Shown here: positions 28,215-36,892 of the stretch, piece after piece
How positions within the stretch are numbered: position 1 is the first letter of the stretch
Layout of the letters: each line of letters starts with the position of its first letter
Assembly (NCBI RefSeq): GCF_020447225.1
Contig: NZ_JAJAEO010000161.1
Span: 1 to 45,129 of the forward strand
Length of the DNA: 45,129 bases
Source of the DNA: Methylophaga pinxianii
Lineage (GTDB): Bacteria; Pseudomonadota; Gammaproteobacteria; Nitrosococcales; Methylophagaceae
Direction: 5' to 3'
The notes under the pieces: generated by a model
What the model saw: the letters and a program-made list of their open reading frames with translations, nothing else
Database searches by the model: none
Told to the model about the DNA's origin: nothing
Translations under genes and position numbers: made by a program

Positions 28215-29015
28215 TTATTCAGCAGGGAGTGCATCAATGGATTGCAGAACCTTGCGAGTAATCGCTTCGCGTTTAGGTAAGTCCTTAAGCCGGTTTGGGG
28301 TACCGATATTCAAGGCAAAAAATACGGGCCCCGTAGGCCATTCAACCCAGCCAACCCACCAGCCAATCTGTCCTTCCCATCCGCTTTTGGCCCGAAGTAT
28401 CCACTCTTTTCCGGCTTCGACAATCATTATATCTTTCACCAAAAGCTGATCCGCTTTATCAAACGGCAACTCATTAAAATAAAGACGTTGCAGAAAACGG
28501 ATCTGCTCCTGCGCGGTAATTCGCAAGTTGCCATCTATCCAGTAAGTGCTGGTATTACCCGTGGGATCTGCATTGCCATAGTTGATTTTGGTCAGATATT
28601 CACGGGCTTGATCCAATCCAATCTGCTGAGCAAATATCTCATAAACCCATACCGCGGAATTTCGCATGGAAGATCGCAAATCCTGATCCTGATTATGCAT
28701 GGCAAAGGCTCGTTTCACGCCATCCCAGGGAAATATTTGAAATTCATCTTTTACGACACCCGCATCCAATGCAAACAAAGCATGAGGGATTTTAAAAGTG
28801 GACGCCGGAGGCAACCGCTTTTGTGAACGAATTTCATTCAGCACCATCAGCTTTGCATCATCATGTCGTTTATCCAACACCACTATGGTGCCTTGTGCAG
28901 CTTCATTATCAAAAATCACCTGCCAGTCAGAACGCGCTTCACTATTCAATTGAGCAAAAGCGTTGCTCGCGCTGAAAAGAATAAAACCAAGCAAACCCAC
29001 CACAGGGATATTCAT
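28215..29015 (-). CDS. Class D (OXA-type) serine beta-lactamase
   Basis: 266-aa exported enzyme with a signal peptide (ending ...SNAFA). All class D signatures are visible: STFK (Ser72, Lys75; PASTFKIPHAL), SAV (120-122), YGN (146-148), Trp159 (YWIDGNLRIT) and KSG (210-212, where KTG is the common form). The WDGVKR stretch is also typical. It hydrolyses beta-lactams via a carbamylated lysine; spectrum cannot be judged. I chose ATG 29015 since TGGAG lies 6 nt upstream; the earlier ATG overlaps that site. No integron, attC or IS is adjacent, so it looks chromosomal and intrinsic. Confidence 0.9.
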   Translation of the reverse strand: MNIPVVGLLGFILFSASNAFAQLNSEARSDWQVIFDNEAAQGTIVVLDKRHDDAKLMVLNEIRSQKRLPPASTFKIPHALFALDAGVVKDEFQIFPWDGVKRAFAMHNQDQDLRSSMRNSAVWVYEIFAQQIGLDQAREYLTKINYGNADPTGNTSTYWIDGNLRITAQEQIRFLQRLYFNELPFDKADQLLVKDIMIVEAGKEWILRAKSGWEGQIGWWVGWVEWPTGPVFFALNIGTPNRLKDLPKREAITRKVLQSIDALPAE

Positions 29016-29041
29016 AAAAAACTCCATTGATGTTTAACTAT

Positions 29042-29067
29042 AAAAAAGGCGCCTAAGCGCCTTTTTT
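29042..29067. terminator. Intrinsic terminator
   Basis: AAAAAAGGCGC-ctaa-GCGCCTTTTTT is symmetrical and can act in both directions. It ends the small lipoprotein transcript (minus) upstream of the beta-lactamase gene. Confidence 0.88.
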
Positions 29068-29093
29068 ATGTAGGTCATAGTAAATTACAAAAC

Positions 29094-29384
29094 TTATTCC
29101 TGCTTGATCAAATAAACATCTTTCAACCCTTTAGGTGACAGTGAACCATCATCATTCACCACCAGCACCTCTTCACTCTCTTCGCTCAAATCAATGAGTA
29201 TCTGATCACCCTCCAGTTGATAGTCATATTCCTGCATCTGACCTTGTTCTCGAATCTTCACTTTGCCGTTCGGTTCGAAAACATAGTGATAGATGCCATT
29301 TGCATCGGCATAGGTGCCATCCAGACCGGAGCCGCATGCCGTCAACCACACTGCTAACAAACTGATGATTACTATTTTTTTCAT
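29094..29384 (-). CDS. Small lipoprotein of unknown function
   Basis: 96 aa with a lipoprotein signal peptide and lipobox LTAC (Cys17). The mature part is about 80 residues, acidic and beta-rich (GTYADANGIYHYVFEPNGKV), resembling small lipocalin-like or META-type lipoproteins. AAGGA precedes ATG 29384. It follows the 29396-30178 gene by 11 bp on the same strand, so the two are probably one operon. Confidence 0.75.
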   Translation of the reverse strand: MKKIVIISLLAVWLTACGSGLDGTYADANGIYHYVFEPNGKVKIREQGQMQEYDYQLEGDQILIDLSEESEEVLVVNDDGSLSPKGLKDVYLIKQE

Positions 29385-29395
29385 CGGAGTCGTCC

Positions 29396-30178
29396 TTATA
29401 AAGTTGGTTTGGTACTGCTGCCCAAACGGGCTTCAGTGGCTTCTTGTTGCAATTTATCAACCCATTCCATTGATTTAAGATTGGCTTTTACCCAGGTCGG
29501 CGCATCGATCATGGTGGCAGTCACTCTGGTAGCCGGAGCGTCAGGCTGAAGCATGCCCATGTCATACACTAGATAACCTGCACAATCGTCAACACTGGTG
29601 AGTTTGGTATTTTGAAAACGGTCCAGAAAATAGCGCTTGCCACCGGATAAAAATATGCTTCCCATGATCTGATCAATGTTCGGTGACAAAACCAGATTGT
29701 TGGCTGCATAACAATTCTGTTTGCCCTCCTCTATCCACCAGACCAGACGACCATTGATAGTCTGGGGTTCGCCATATTTCTCATTCAGGGCGGACATATA
29801 CTGCCCTATGGTGGTCGGATTATTAAGGGTCTTAATAGTGCGTGTGATTGCAACCACCCGCTGCTCTTCCGGAGGTGAATTGAACACCACCACAAAACTG
29901 TCCTGATCGCGGCCCTTTTCACCTCGCACTTCCTTACCGGCTGTCACGCTATGCAAAAAAGACTCGGTATCATGAAGCTCAGCCCCATCGAAATACTGAA
30001 AATACTGATGTTTTTGTTGAACACTTTCCGGGATAACGCCATGAGCCAGTAAGGTTTCCTCCACTTCTTCAACCGTCATCCCCAGTTTCAATCCGACGAT
30101 ATCAAATTCATCAGCCAATAGCGGCGTCATCAAAGTAAAACCCAAAAAGCCCAATATAACTCTGGTAAGCTTGTTCAT
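29396..30178 (-). CDS. Exported protein of unknown function
   Basis: 260 aa with a signal peptide (MNKLTRVILGFLGF...PLLA). The mature protein starts DEFDIVGLKLGMTVEEVEETL, a pattern of proteins with a short SmpA/OmlA-like helical start (xxGMTxxEV). It has two cysteines (NCYAAN and DDCAGY) that may form a disulphide. No catalytic motif is seen. A strong Shine-Dalgarno (AAGGAGGGGG) supports ATG 30178. It is operonic with the small lipoprotein downstream. Confidence 0.65.
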   Translation of the reverse strand: MNKLTRVILGFLGFTLMTPLLADEFDIVGLKLGMTVEEVEETLLAHGVIPESVQQKHQYFQYFDGAELHDTESFLHSVTAGKEVRGEKGRDQDSFVVVFNSPPEEQRVVAITRTIKTLNNPTTIGQYMSALNEKYGEPQTINGRLVWWIEEGKQNCYAANNLVLSPNIDQIMGSIFLSGGKRYFLDRFQNTKLTSVDDCAGYLVYDMGMLQPDAPATRVTATMIDAPTWVKANLKSMEWVDKLQQEATEARLGSSTKPTL

Positions 30179-30378
30179 TATTCCCCCTCCTTGCAATTCT
30201 CAGTGAATGAACAGAAATCATATTTAAGGGATTATTCGAGAAAAGACAAGCACTTAAATCACTTTTAAAAGAGGCGTTGCTTTACATTAAGGTTAAAATA
30301 GCGGGAACTCAGGAGAATGATGAATATGAGACATAATGAAATGTCTTAACTGTATTCAACACTATTAAGAGGTGGTGC

Positions 30379-31173
30379 ATGAAACGGATTTTACATATCT
30401 CAGATCTGCATTTTGGGCGTTTAATACCCGAAGTCGCTGATGCACTAAAACAAAAAATAATTGCGTTGAATCCTGAGCTGATTGTGATCAGCGGTGACCT
30501 GACACAGCGGGCAAAAACCAGTGAATTTATTCAGGCCGCAAATTTTCTGAATGATCTGCCCTCGCCGTACTTAATTATCCCCGGCAACCATGATTTAAGT
30601 ACTTTTCGTCTGCATGAGCGCTTTCTCTATCCCTGGAAAAAATGGCAGCGCTTTATTGCCGCCGATCTGGAGCCTGCAACTGAAACCGCAGCTTATAAAG
30701 TCATCGGTATTAATACCGCCAGACGAATCGGCCATTCATCGGACTGGTCAAGAGGCCGTATTGATGCCAGTCAAATCAAACGTGTTCAGGACTTTTTTGC
30801 CTCAGCATCTGCTCAGCAAATCCGGATATTAGTTGCCCACCATCCTTTCTGGCTGCCCACCGGTCATGAACACCGGGGTTTGATTGGCGGCGCAGATCCG
30901 GCCATCGAAAAATTTCAGGATAATGGGCCGGACATCATTCTCAGTGGTCACGTACATCTGGATTACTGTCATGTTCATGGCGGCATTATTGTTTCACATG
31001 CTGGCACCACAACTTCCGATCGATTATTGGAGGGTTATCCCAACAGCTTCAATATGCTTGAGGTTCAACCGGAGCATATTCTGATTTCGCGTTATCACTG
31101 GTCAAAGGGCGAATTTGCTTATCTCACCAAGCAATCTTTTATAAAACAGTCTGATGGCTGGTACGAGCAGTAA
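30379..31173 (+). CDS. CpdA-like calcineurin-type metallophosphoesterase
   Basis: 264-aa cytoplasmic phosphoesterase with a complete metal site: Asp9 and His11 (ISDLHFG), Asp40 (SGDLTQRA), Asn70-His71 (PGNHD), His154/155 (VAHHPF) and GHVH (190-193). This is the class III cyclic nucleotide phosphodiesterase pattern (CpdA, IcC). Substrate could be cAMP or another phosphodiester; this is not decided by sequence. AGAGGTG precedes ATG 30379. It is divergent from the upstream gene. Confidence 0.82.
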   Translation: MKRILHISDLHFGRLIPEVADALKQKIIALNPELIVISGDLTQRAKTSEFIQAANFLNDLPSPYLIIPGNHDLSTFRLHERFLYPWKKWQRFIAADLEPATETAAYKVIGINTARRIGHSSDWSRGRIDASQIKRVQDFFASASAQQIRILVAHHPFWLPTGHEHRGLIGGADPAIEKFQDNGPDIILSGHVHLDYCHVHGGIIVSHAGTTTSDRLLEGYPNSFNMLEVQPEHILISRYHWSKGEFAYLTKQSFIKQSDGWYEQ

Positions 31174-31369
31174 CCTGTGCATCACTCTGACAGACATAAA
31201 GCAGCTGAATAAGATGATTCTCGAATTAGTCGAGGTTAAAGTACACTCACGAAAAAGGTGGTTAACTGTGGCACTGGATGATGGGGAGGTGAAACGTCAA
31301 TCGCCTTTGTGTTATCCGTTTTATCAACAAGGCTTACGTGGTGACCCCATTTGAAAAGGAAATCGAGTC

Positions 31370-31825
31370 ATGAAAACAAAAAGTCGCTTTATTGAACGGT
31401 TGAGTTGGTTTCTCGATGAGAGCATTACTCTACCGGGTGGTTATAAAATCGGTCTGGATGGTTTTATCGGCTTGATTCCTGGGGTGGGTGATTTTATTGG
31501 CGGTTTGCTCTCCAGTGTCATTATCTACAAAGCGCATCAAATAGGTGTGCCACGGATGGTTTTAGGCAGAATGATCATTAACATGATTATAGACACCGTT
31601 CTGGGTGCTATCCCCATCGCCGGTGATGCATTTGATTTTATCTGGAAAGCCAATAAACGTAACGCCGTATTGCTGGAAACCTACCAGCAACAACCACAGC
31701 AGGTTTATCGCAAATCGCTGATCCAGAATATTATCTTTATCGCCGTTTTATTGGGCATTCTGGTGCTAATGATTGCGTTAATCAGCTGGGTTATCGGTTT
31801 AGTCATCACCGCAATAAACAGTTAA
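31370..31825 (+). CDS. DUF4112 membrane protein
   Basis: 151-aa protein with the DUF4112 signature LPGGYKIGLDGFIGLIPGVGDFIGGLLS. Hydrophobic stretches occur near residues 28-52, 65-85 and a strong C-terminal one at 117-145. The repeated (I)PG-GD/IPIAGD motif pair suggests two related re-entrant loops. Function of the family is unknown. AAAAGGAAA precedes ATG 31370. Confidence 0.8.
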   Translation: MKTKSRFIERLSWFLDESITLPGGYKIGLDGFIGLIPGVGDFIGGLLSSVIIYKAHQIGVPRMVLGRMIINMIIDTVLGAIPIAGDAFDFIWKANKRNAVLLETYQQQPQQVYRKSLIQNIIFIAVLLGILVLMIALISWVIGLVITAINS

Positions 31826-31916
31826 TTGGCTATTTCAAAATTATTCAAGGTATAACAGGCGGTCATACCAGTAACCATCTATGTGGTGGACTACTCCTCA
31901 CCGAAGAGGAAACATT

Positions 31917-32684
31917 ATGCTCAAACTCACTTTAAAACGTTTCAGCTTGCTCGTGTTGATAGGAATCATGCCCTTCAGCGCCTACGCCAGCGAAAATGTC
32001 TTAATCGTGGTGACCAGTCATGGCTATATTGGTGAGGATGAAGCCAATAATGATGGAGAAACCGGCTACTTTCTCTCTGAAGTTAGTCATCCCTATTACG
32101 AGTTCAAAGCCGCCGGCTTTGATATTGATATCGCCAGTCCAAAAGGTGGTCTGCCACCGATGGATCCGGGCAGCTATAAACTGTCAGATGATGACAACAA
32201 TCGTTTTATGAGCACAGGCGAAGACTGGCAGAAAATGGAAGCAACCTTATTGCTAAGAGATATTCAGGCAAAAGACTACAGTGCTATTGTGTTTGCCGGT
32301 GGTCATGGCACGATGTGGGATTTTCCAGATAATGCCGACATACAGCGGCTCGCCAAAGAAATTTATGAAAGCAATGGCGTCGTTGCGGCTGTTTGTCATG
32401 GCCCGGCCGCTCTGATCAACGTAACACTGTCGGATGGCAGCTACCTGGTTGCTAACCGTACTGTCAGCGCCTTTACCAATTTCGAAGAGCGTATTGTCAG
32501 ACGCTTTGATGATATGCCCTTTTTACTTGAACATCGTCTGGCACAACGTGGCGCCGAGATTAATAAGTCCTGGCTGCCATTCATGGAACAAGTCAGTGTG
32601 GATGAGCGACTGGTAACCGGACAAAATCCAAACTCTGCACGCGCCATGGGTAGCCAGGTTGTGCAGCTATTACAGAATCGCTAG
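31917..32684 (+). CDS. Exported DJ-1/PfpI-family protein (HchA-like)
   Basis: 255 aa with a signal peptide (ending ...FSAYA) and a DJ-1/PfpI domain. The nucleophile elbow AVCHGPAAL holds Cys160-His161; Glu55 (EVSHPYYEF) completes the triad-like site; GGHGTMWDF precedes. Most relatives are cytoplasmic glyoxalase III or deglycase-type enzymes, so a predicted periplasmic copy is notable. GAGG lies 7 nt upstream of ATG 31917, which I prefer to an earlier GTG/ATG without a site. It probably detoxifies reactive carbonyls in the envelope, which is inference. Confidence 0.82.
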   Translation: MLKLTLKRFSLLVLIGIMPFSAYASENVLIVVTSHGYIGEDEANNDGETGYFLSEVSHPYYEFKAAGFDIDIASPKGGLPPMDPGSYKLSDDDNNRFMSTGEDWQKMEATLLLRDIQAKDYSAIVFAGGHGTMWDFPDNADIQRLAKEIYESNGVVAAVCHGPAALINVTLSDGSYLVANRTVSAFTNFEERIVRRFDDMPFLLEHRLAQRGAEINKSWLPFMEQVSVDERLVTGQNPNSARAMGSQVVQLLQNR

Positions 32685-32706
32685 AACTGTTCGCTTACAC
32701 TCCATC

Positions 32707-32730
32707 ACGCCCGTCCTGCGGGCGTTTTTA
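32707..32730 (+). terminator. Intrinsic terminator after the DJ-1/PfpI gene
   Basis: ACGCCCG-tcctg-CGGGCGT is followed by TTTTATTT, 22 bp after the stop codon. Confidence 0.85.
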
Positions 32731-32791
32731 TTTGTGGTGAACTTCATTCAGTTTGAATGGACTGACTGAATAGTATTGACGGAGAAATTTT

Positions 32792-33778
32792 ATGTCGCGT
32801 TTGTTGTATCTGGTTTTTGCGCTTTTTGCCCTGCCCGTTTTCGCCTCTGAAAAGCATTACGGTCCACGTCTGGAAGGCTTTGACTACCCGTTTGCTGTTC
32901 ACACTTTTCAGCTTGACTCACAAGGCCAGTCTCTAGAAATGGCCTACATGGATATTCAACCTGAAACGGCTAATGGCCAAACGATCGTGCTGCTGCATGG
33001 TAAAAACTTCTGCGCTGCCACCTGGGAAAGCACTATTCAGTTTTTAACAGATAACGGTTATCGGGTTATCGCGCCCGATCAAATCGGATTTTGCAAATCC
33101 AGCAAACCGGCACATTATCAATTCAGTTTTCATCAATTATCTGCCAACACCTCAGCGCTACTGAAGCAATTAGCGATTGATCGTTACACCGTGATGGGAC
33201 ATTCAATGGGTGGCATGTTGGCAACTCGGCATGCCTTACTTAATCCTGACAGGGTTCAACAGCTGGTGCTGGTCAATCCAATAGGACTGGAAGATTGGCT
33301 GGCCAAGGGTGTGCCCTATCAACAAATTGATGACTGGTATCAAAATGCCTTGAAAACCAATGCAGAGGGCATTCGTCAATATCAGCAAAACACCTATTAT
33401 GCAGGCACTTGGCAAGCCGAATATGATCATTGGGTAGAGATGCAGGCCGGCATGTTCCGTGGCCCGGGAAAAGAAATTGTCGCCTGGAACTCAGCCCTGA
33501 CTTACGACATGATTCTGACGCAGCCGGTGGTGTATGAATTTAAAAATCTACAGGTGCCAACTTTATTACTGATAGGTGAACAAGATAATACGGCTGTCGG
33601 GAAAAAACTGGCACCGAAAGACAAACAATCCGAGCTGGGTAATTACTCCAAAATCAGTCGCGATGTTGCTGAGCAAATTCCCCATGCCAAGCTGGTGACC
33701 TTTGAAGATTTAGGTCACTCTCCGCAAATCCAGGCACCTGAACGTTTTCACCGTGCGCTGATTGAGCATTTGCAATAA
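32792..33778 (+). CDS. Exported alpha/beta hydrolase
   Basis: 328 aa with a signal peptide (ending ...LPVFA). The alpha/beta-hydrolase triad is visible: Ser138 (GHSMGG), Asp265 (GEQDNT) and His309 (DLGHSPQ); the oxyanion region is LLHGKNFCAATW. Two cysteines (Cys74 and Cys101) could pair in the periplasm. Likely an esterase or peptidase-type hydrolase; substrate unknown. GGAG lies upstream of ATG 32792. Confidence 0.82.
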   Translation: MSRLLYLVFALFALPVFASEKHYGPRLEGFDYPFAVHTFQLDSQGQSLEMAYMDIQPETANGQTIVLLHGKNFCAATWESTIQFLTDNGYRVIAPDQIGFCKSSKPAHYQFSFHQLSANTSALLKQLAIDRYTVMGHSMGGMLATRHALLNPDRVQQLVLVNPIGLEDWLAKGVPYQQIDDWYQNALKTNAEGIRQYQQNTYYAGTWQAEYDHWVEMQAGMFRGPGKEIVAWNSALTYDMILTQPVVYEFKNLQVPTLLLIGEQDNTAVGKKLAPKDKQSELGNYSKISRDVAEQIPHAKLVTFEDLGHSPQIQAPERFHRALIEHLQ

Positions 33779-33803
33779 TCTTGAAGCATCCGTGTTCATA
33801 AAA

Positions 33804-33826
33804 AAAGGGCCGTTAAACGGCCCTTT
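33804..33826. terminator. Bidirectional terminator
   Basis: AAAGGGCCGTT and AACGGCCCTTT form an almost loop-free palindrome flanked by A- and T-runs between convergent genes. It serves both the hydrolase (plus) and cytochrome b561 (minus). Confidence 0.88.
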
Positions 33827-33847
33827 CTTTACTGATTAAACTACGTT

Positions 33848-34390
33848 TTACCAACGCATCATCCGTCTGACAATCCCGTCATTACGATAGGAATGGTAAA
33901 TCGCCCCGCTGACATGCACGGCGACTAATGCCAATAGAATCCATGCGGAGTAAGTATGCAACTCACCCCAGAATTCATTCATATCTTCGTTGGCTTCAGC
34001 AATGCGTGGCAGAGTAAAAGACCACCACACCACGGTATCCCAACGCGTATGGGCCGATGACAGATAACCCGAGATACACACAAAAAAGATCAGTCCGTAA
34101 ATGGCAATGTGCGCCAGAATGGCTGATTTATGCATCCATGGTGTCATGTCCTGTTCAGAAGGCGGTGCAGGCGGATATTTAAATCGCATGTACAACATAA
34201 TGAGCAGCAGTACCACGAGGGTCAGCCCGATATTTTTGTGTAATTGAAATGGGAAAGCCCGGAATTGAAGTTCCTCAGATGGTAAAGGTAACCCCATCAT
34301 CCACCAGCTTGATATGAAGAGAAAAAATATTGAAACGGCCAGTAACCAGTGAAGGACCACAACCGCTCTGTTAAAACCTTGTCTTTGCAT
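33848..34390 (-). CDS. Cytochrome b561
   Basis: 180-aa four-helix membrane cytochrome b of the CybB (YodB/YceJ) family. Candidate haem ligands are His14 (VVVLHWLL), His50 (QLHKNIG), His146 (ELHTYSA) and His158 (VAVHVSG). Such proteins pass electrons between quinone and superoxide or periplasmic partners. I chose ATG 34390 because GGAAG lies 6 nt upstream. It follows the 192-aa membrane protein by under 30 bp, so both are likely one operon. Confidence 0.85.
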   Translation of the reverse strand: MQRQGFNRAVVVLHWLLAVSIFFLFISSWWMMGLPLPSEELQFRAFPFQLHKNIGLTLVVLLLIMLYMRFKYPPAPPSEQDMTPWMHKSAILAHIAIYGLIFFVCISGYLSSAHTRWDTVVWWSFTLPRIAEANEDMNEFWGELHTYSAWILLALVAVHVSGAIYHSYRNDGIVRRMMRW

Positions 34391-34419
34391 AATATCTTCC
34401 AATTAATTATTTGTGAGAA

Positions 34420-34992
34420 TTAGGCAACGTCGCGATGAATGCGTGCCGCTTCAGTATGTCGACCAGCGAGGGCGCCGACCAGTAACATCAAATGCAGTAA
34501 AAACCACAGCAGGATGCTCCACAGATACATAGCTCGCAAGATGGGTCCAGCATTCACGACGGTGGCAAATTGCAGTAAATCGACTATCGCCAATCCAGCA
34601 AATACCACTATAGCGGCCGTAGAAGACCAGGAAGTGTAATTCACCAGTGCACCACCGATAATCACTGACGCAAACGCCAGAATTGTGCCGATAGTGGCCA
34701 GCGTCATCATCGCTTCCGGGAATCCCTCAGGAGTAGCTTGTACAACCCCTTCAACGTAATCGACAAGAAATTCACACTGCGCCAGTGTAATGCCTTCTTC
34801 ATCAAGCTCACCTAACGGACAATCTGCCGCAGGCATTTCGCCCGAAGCCGGCATATTGGAAGTGATTACTGATTGTTTCATGAGCTCTGTACCATGCATG
34901 GCTGTCAGAAAAACACCCAGCATGATTGCCACCACACCAAGAATACTGGCCCAGTTAGGCGTAGAGCTATTATTAAGATCATTGGATACCAT
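34420..34992 (-). CDS. Four-helix membrane protein of unknown function, cytochrome b561 partner
   Basis: 190 aa with predicted helices near residues 14-34, 98-117, 123-145 and 154-176. Between the first two is a roughly 60-residue loop with two cysteines (AADCPLGELD and LAQCEFLVDY) that probably faces the periplasm. No haem-ligand histidine lies inside helices. It is translated just ahead of cytochrome b561. I do not recognise the family. A redox-complex subunit is inferred only from the operon. Shine-Dalgarno GCAGG supports ATG 34992. Confidence 0.65.
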   Translation of the reverse strand: MVSNDLNNSSTPNWASILGVVAIMLGVFLTAMHGTELMKQSVITSNMPASGEMPAADCPLGELDEEGITLAQCEFLVDYVEGVVQATPEGFPEAMMTLATIGTILAFASVIIGGALVNYTSWSSTAAIVVFAGLAIVDLLQFATVVNAGPILRAMYLWSILLWFLLHLMLLVGALAGRHTEAARIHRDVA

Positions 34993-35426
34993 AAGCACCT
35001 GCCCTAAATTTTTATAAATTGATTATTATCGAACAAAAAACGGTACCGTCTGGATGACGTTTACCACTCTCTCCTTGTGGCCTTGCAGTGTTTTCATAAC
35101 CATCACTTTAGTGACGATGAAATCTCCACATGACCGGTAAACGTTTGACAACTCAAGCACATCGGTCACTTTCGTTCAGACTTTTCTCTCGCTTTTTACC
35201 GATGCCAGGGCTAGTTGATCTTGCATAGCCCCACTGTTGTGTCTGAGTCTGCCAAACGAATAAGACCTGTGACACGCAGGGTTTTTATAAGTTCATATCA
35301 CAGGAATTACGCCCATTAATAATAAAAACAACTATTAAACTAACTCAACTATTAAGACAAATTTCTGTCCCTAAAATAAGTGTGTATCCTTTCACTGTTA
35401 CTAATCGTACTGAATCAGTTTGAATC
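34993..35426. other. Divergent intergenic region
   Basis: 434 bp without a gene. It holds inverted repeats ACGTTTACC (35057-35065) and GGTAAACGT (35136-35144), 70 bp apart, and a small TCACT-tt-AGTGA hairpin near 35105. No clear promoter or riboswitch is recognised. pxpA lacks an obvious Shine-Dalgarno. Confidence 0.4.
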
Positions 35427-36200
35427 ATGAAGCAAAGCCAGATCCCAATAAAAAAACTGCTACTGAACTGTGATATGGGCGAAAGTCTCGGACCATGGTC
35501 TATGGGGATGGATGAGCAAGTGATGCCCCTGGTGGATATGGCCAATATCGCCTGTGGCTTTCATGCTTCCGATCCGCTGACCATGACACGCACGGTATTA
35601 CTGGCAAAACAATTCGGCACGCAGATTGGTGCGCACCCCAGCTATCCTGATTTAATCGGCTTTGGTCGTCGCAGCATGCAATGCACCCCACTGGAAATTA
35701 CCGCTATGGTGCAATATCAAATCGGTGCGTTGGATGGCATCTGCCGGGCGCATGACACGGGTGTTACTTATGTCAAACCCCATGGTGCGCTGTATAACGA
35801 CATGATGCAGGACCACGATATTCTGCGCGCTATACTGGAGGCTATTGCTTCCTACGATAATAAGCTGCCGTTAATGGTTCTGGCCTCCACTGATAATCAT
35901 AAAACCGCGTCGATCGCTGCCGAATTTGGCGTCAATTTGTTATTCGAAGCATATGCTGATCGGGCTTATGAGAATAACGGTTTGCTACGTCCGCGCACTC
36001 AACAAGGTGCGGTATTCCATTCGGAACAGCAAATCCTTGAACAAGCCTTATTGCTGGCCACTGAAGGTAGCGTCATCAGCCACGATGGTCAGCGATTAAC
36101 ACTTGATGCCGATACATTATGTGTACATGGCGATAATGCAGAATCGGTTAAGGCTGTTCAACATATCCGCAACGCGCTCAACAAACTCTACCAATCGTAA
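35427..36200 (+). CDS. pxpA: 5-oxoprolinase subunit PxpA (LamB/YcsF)
   Basis: 257 aa. PxpABC hydrolyses 5-oxoproline (pyroglutamate), a damage product of glutamine, to glutamate using ATP. The family signature LLNCDMGESLGPWSMG opens the protein, followed by NIACGFHASDP, GAHPSYPD and VKPHGALYNDM. Length is normal (E. coli 244). First gene of a tight three-gene operon; its TAA overlaps the pxpB ATG by one base. Confidence 0.93.
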   Translation: MKQSQIPIKKLLLNCDMGESLGPWSMGMDEQVMPLVDMANIACGFHASDPLTMTRTVLLAKQFGTQIGAHPSYPDLIGFGRRSMQCTPLEITAMVQYQIGALDGICRAHDTGVTYVKPHGALYNDMMQDHDILRAILEAIASYDNKLPLMVLASTDNHKTASIAAEFGVNLLFEAYADRAYENNGLLRPRTQQGAVFHSEQQILEQALLLATEGSVISHDGQRLTLDADTLCVHGDNAESVKAVQHIRNALNKLYQS

Positions 36201-36892
36201 TGAAACCGCAATGGCAAATTGAACATGCAGGACCAGATGCCGTTTTAATCCGGTTTGGTGAACAAATAAACACCGATCTCGTCCCCGTTATTCGTGCAGC
36301 AACCAAACGGCTGCAAAAAGAATTACAGGAAGAAATTCGTGGGCTGGTGCCAAGTTATACCACCCTCATGCTTTGCTATGATCCGCGTAAAAACGACTTC
36401 CCCGCCATTCAGGATAAAATCCAGCAGCAGCTTGCCAAGCTGGATGTCAGTCAAAGCGAAATGGGCAAACTGATCGAAATTCCGGTGTGGTATGACCCGG
36501 CTGTCGGTCCCGATTTACAGCATGTCGCCGACTTTCATCAAATCAGTATCGATGACGTCATTCGACGTCACAGTGACACTATTTATCATATCTTTGCCAT
36601 TGGCTTTGCGCCGGGATTTGCCTATATGGGCAATGTCTCAAATCAACTTGCGACACCAAGATTACAAACACCACGACCTCATGTTGCAGCCGGCTCTGTG
36701 GCCATCGCCGATCAGCAAACAGCGGTTTATCCTGTCAGTACACCCGGTGGCTGGAATATTCTGGGCCGCACCACAATGAAAATGTTTGATCGGCAAAACC
36801 CCAAACTTTGTCCGGTTCGCCCTGGCGATAGAGTGAAATTTGTCCCGGTCAGCAAAGACGAATTTCTGTTGGCAGGAGGCCAGCTCGAATGA
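36200..36892 (+). CDS. pxpB: 5-oxoprolinase subunit PxpB (KipI-like)
   Basis: 230 aa of the allophanate hydrolase subunit 1 family. Signature motifs are GFAPGFAYMG, PRLQTPRPHVAAGSVAIA and STPGGWNILGRT. With PxpC it forms the partner of PxpA. Its stop overlaps the pxpC start by 4 bp (ATGA), giving coupled translation. Confidence 0.92.
   Translation: MKPQWQIEHAGPDAVLIRFGEQINTDLVPVIRAATKRLQKELQEEIRGLVPSYTTLMLCYDPRKNDFPAIQDKIQQQLAKLDVSQSEMGKLIEIPVWYDPAVGPDLQHVADFHQISIDDVIRRHSDTIYHIFAIGFAPGFAYMGNVSNQLATPRLQTPRPHVAAGSVAIADQQTAVYPVSTPGGWNILGRTTMKMFDRQNPKLCPVRPGDRVKFVPVSKDEFLLAGGQLE

Noticed and set aside
28140-29100. Integron cassette or attC site around the class D beta-lactamase
   Set aside because: No attC-like inverted core sites or integrase were seen. 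The flanks are recC and an ordinary terminator.
31154-31354. Possible small protein of up to 66 aa between the phosphoesterase and DUF4112 genes
   Set aside because: No convincing ribosome-binding site for any start and it overlaps the upstream gene. The C-terminal 46 residues look weakly protein-like, so it is left open rather than annotated.
35057-35144. ACGTTTACC and GGTAAACGT inverted pair 70 bp apart
   Set aside because: The arms are short and far apart. It could be chance, so it is only noted within the intergenic entry.
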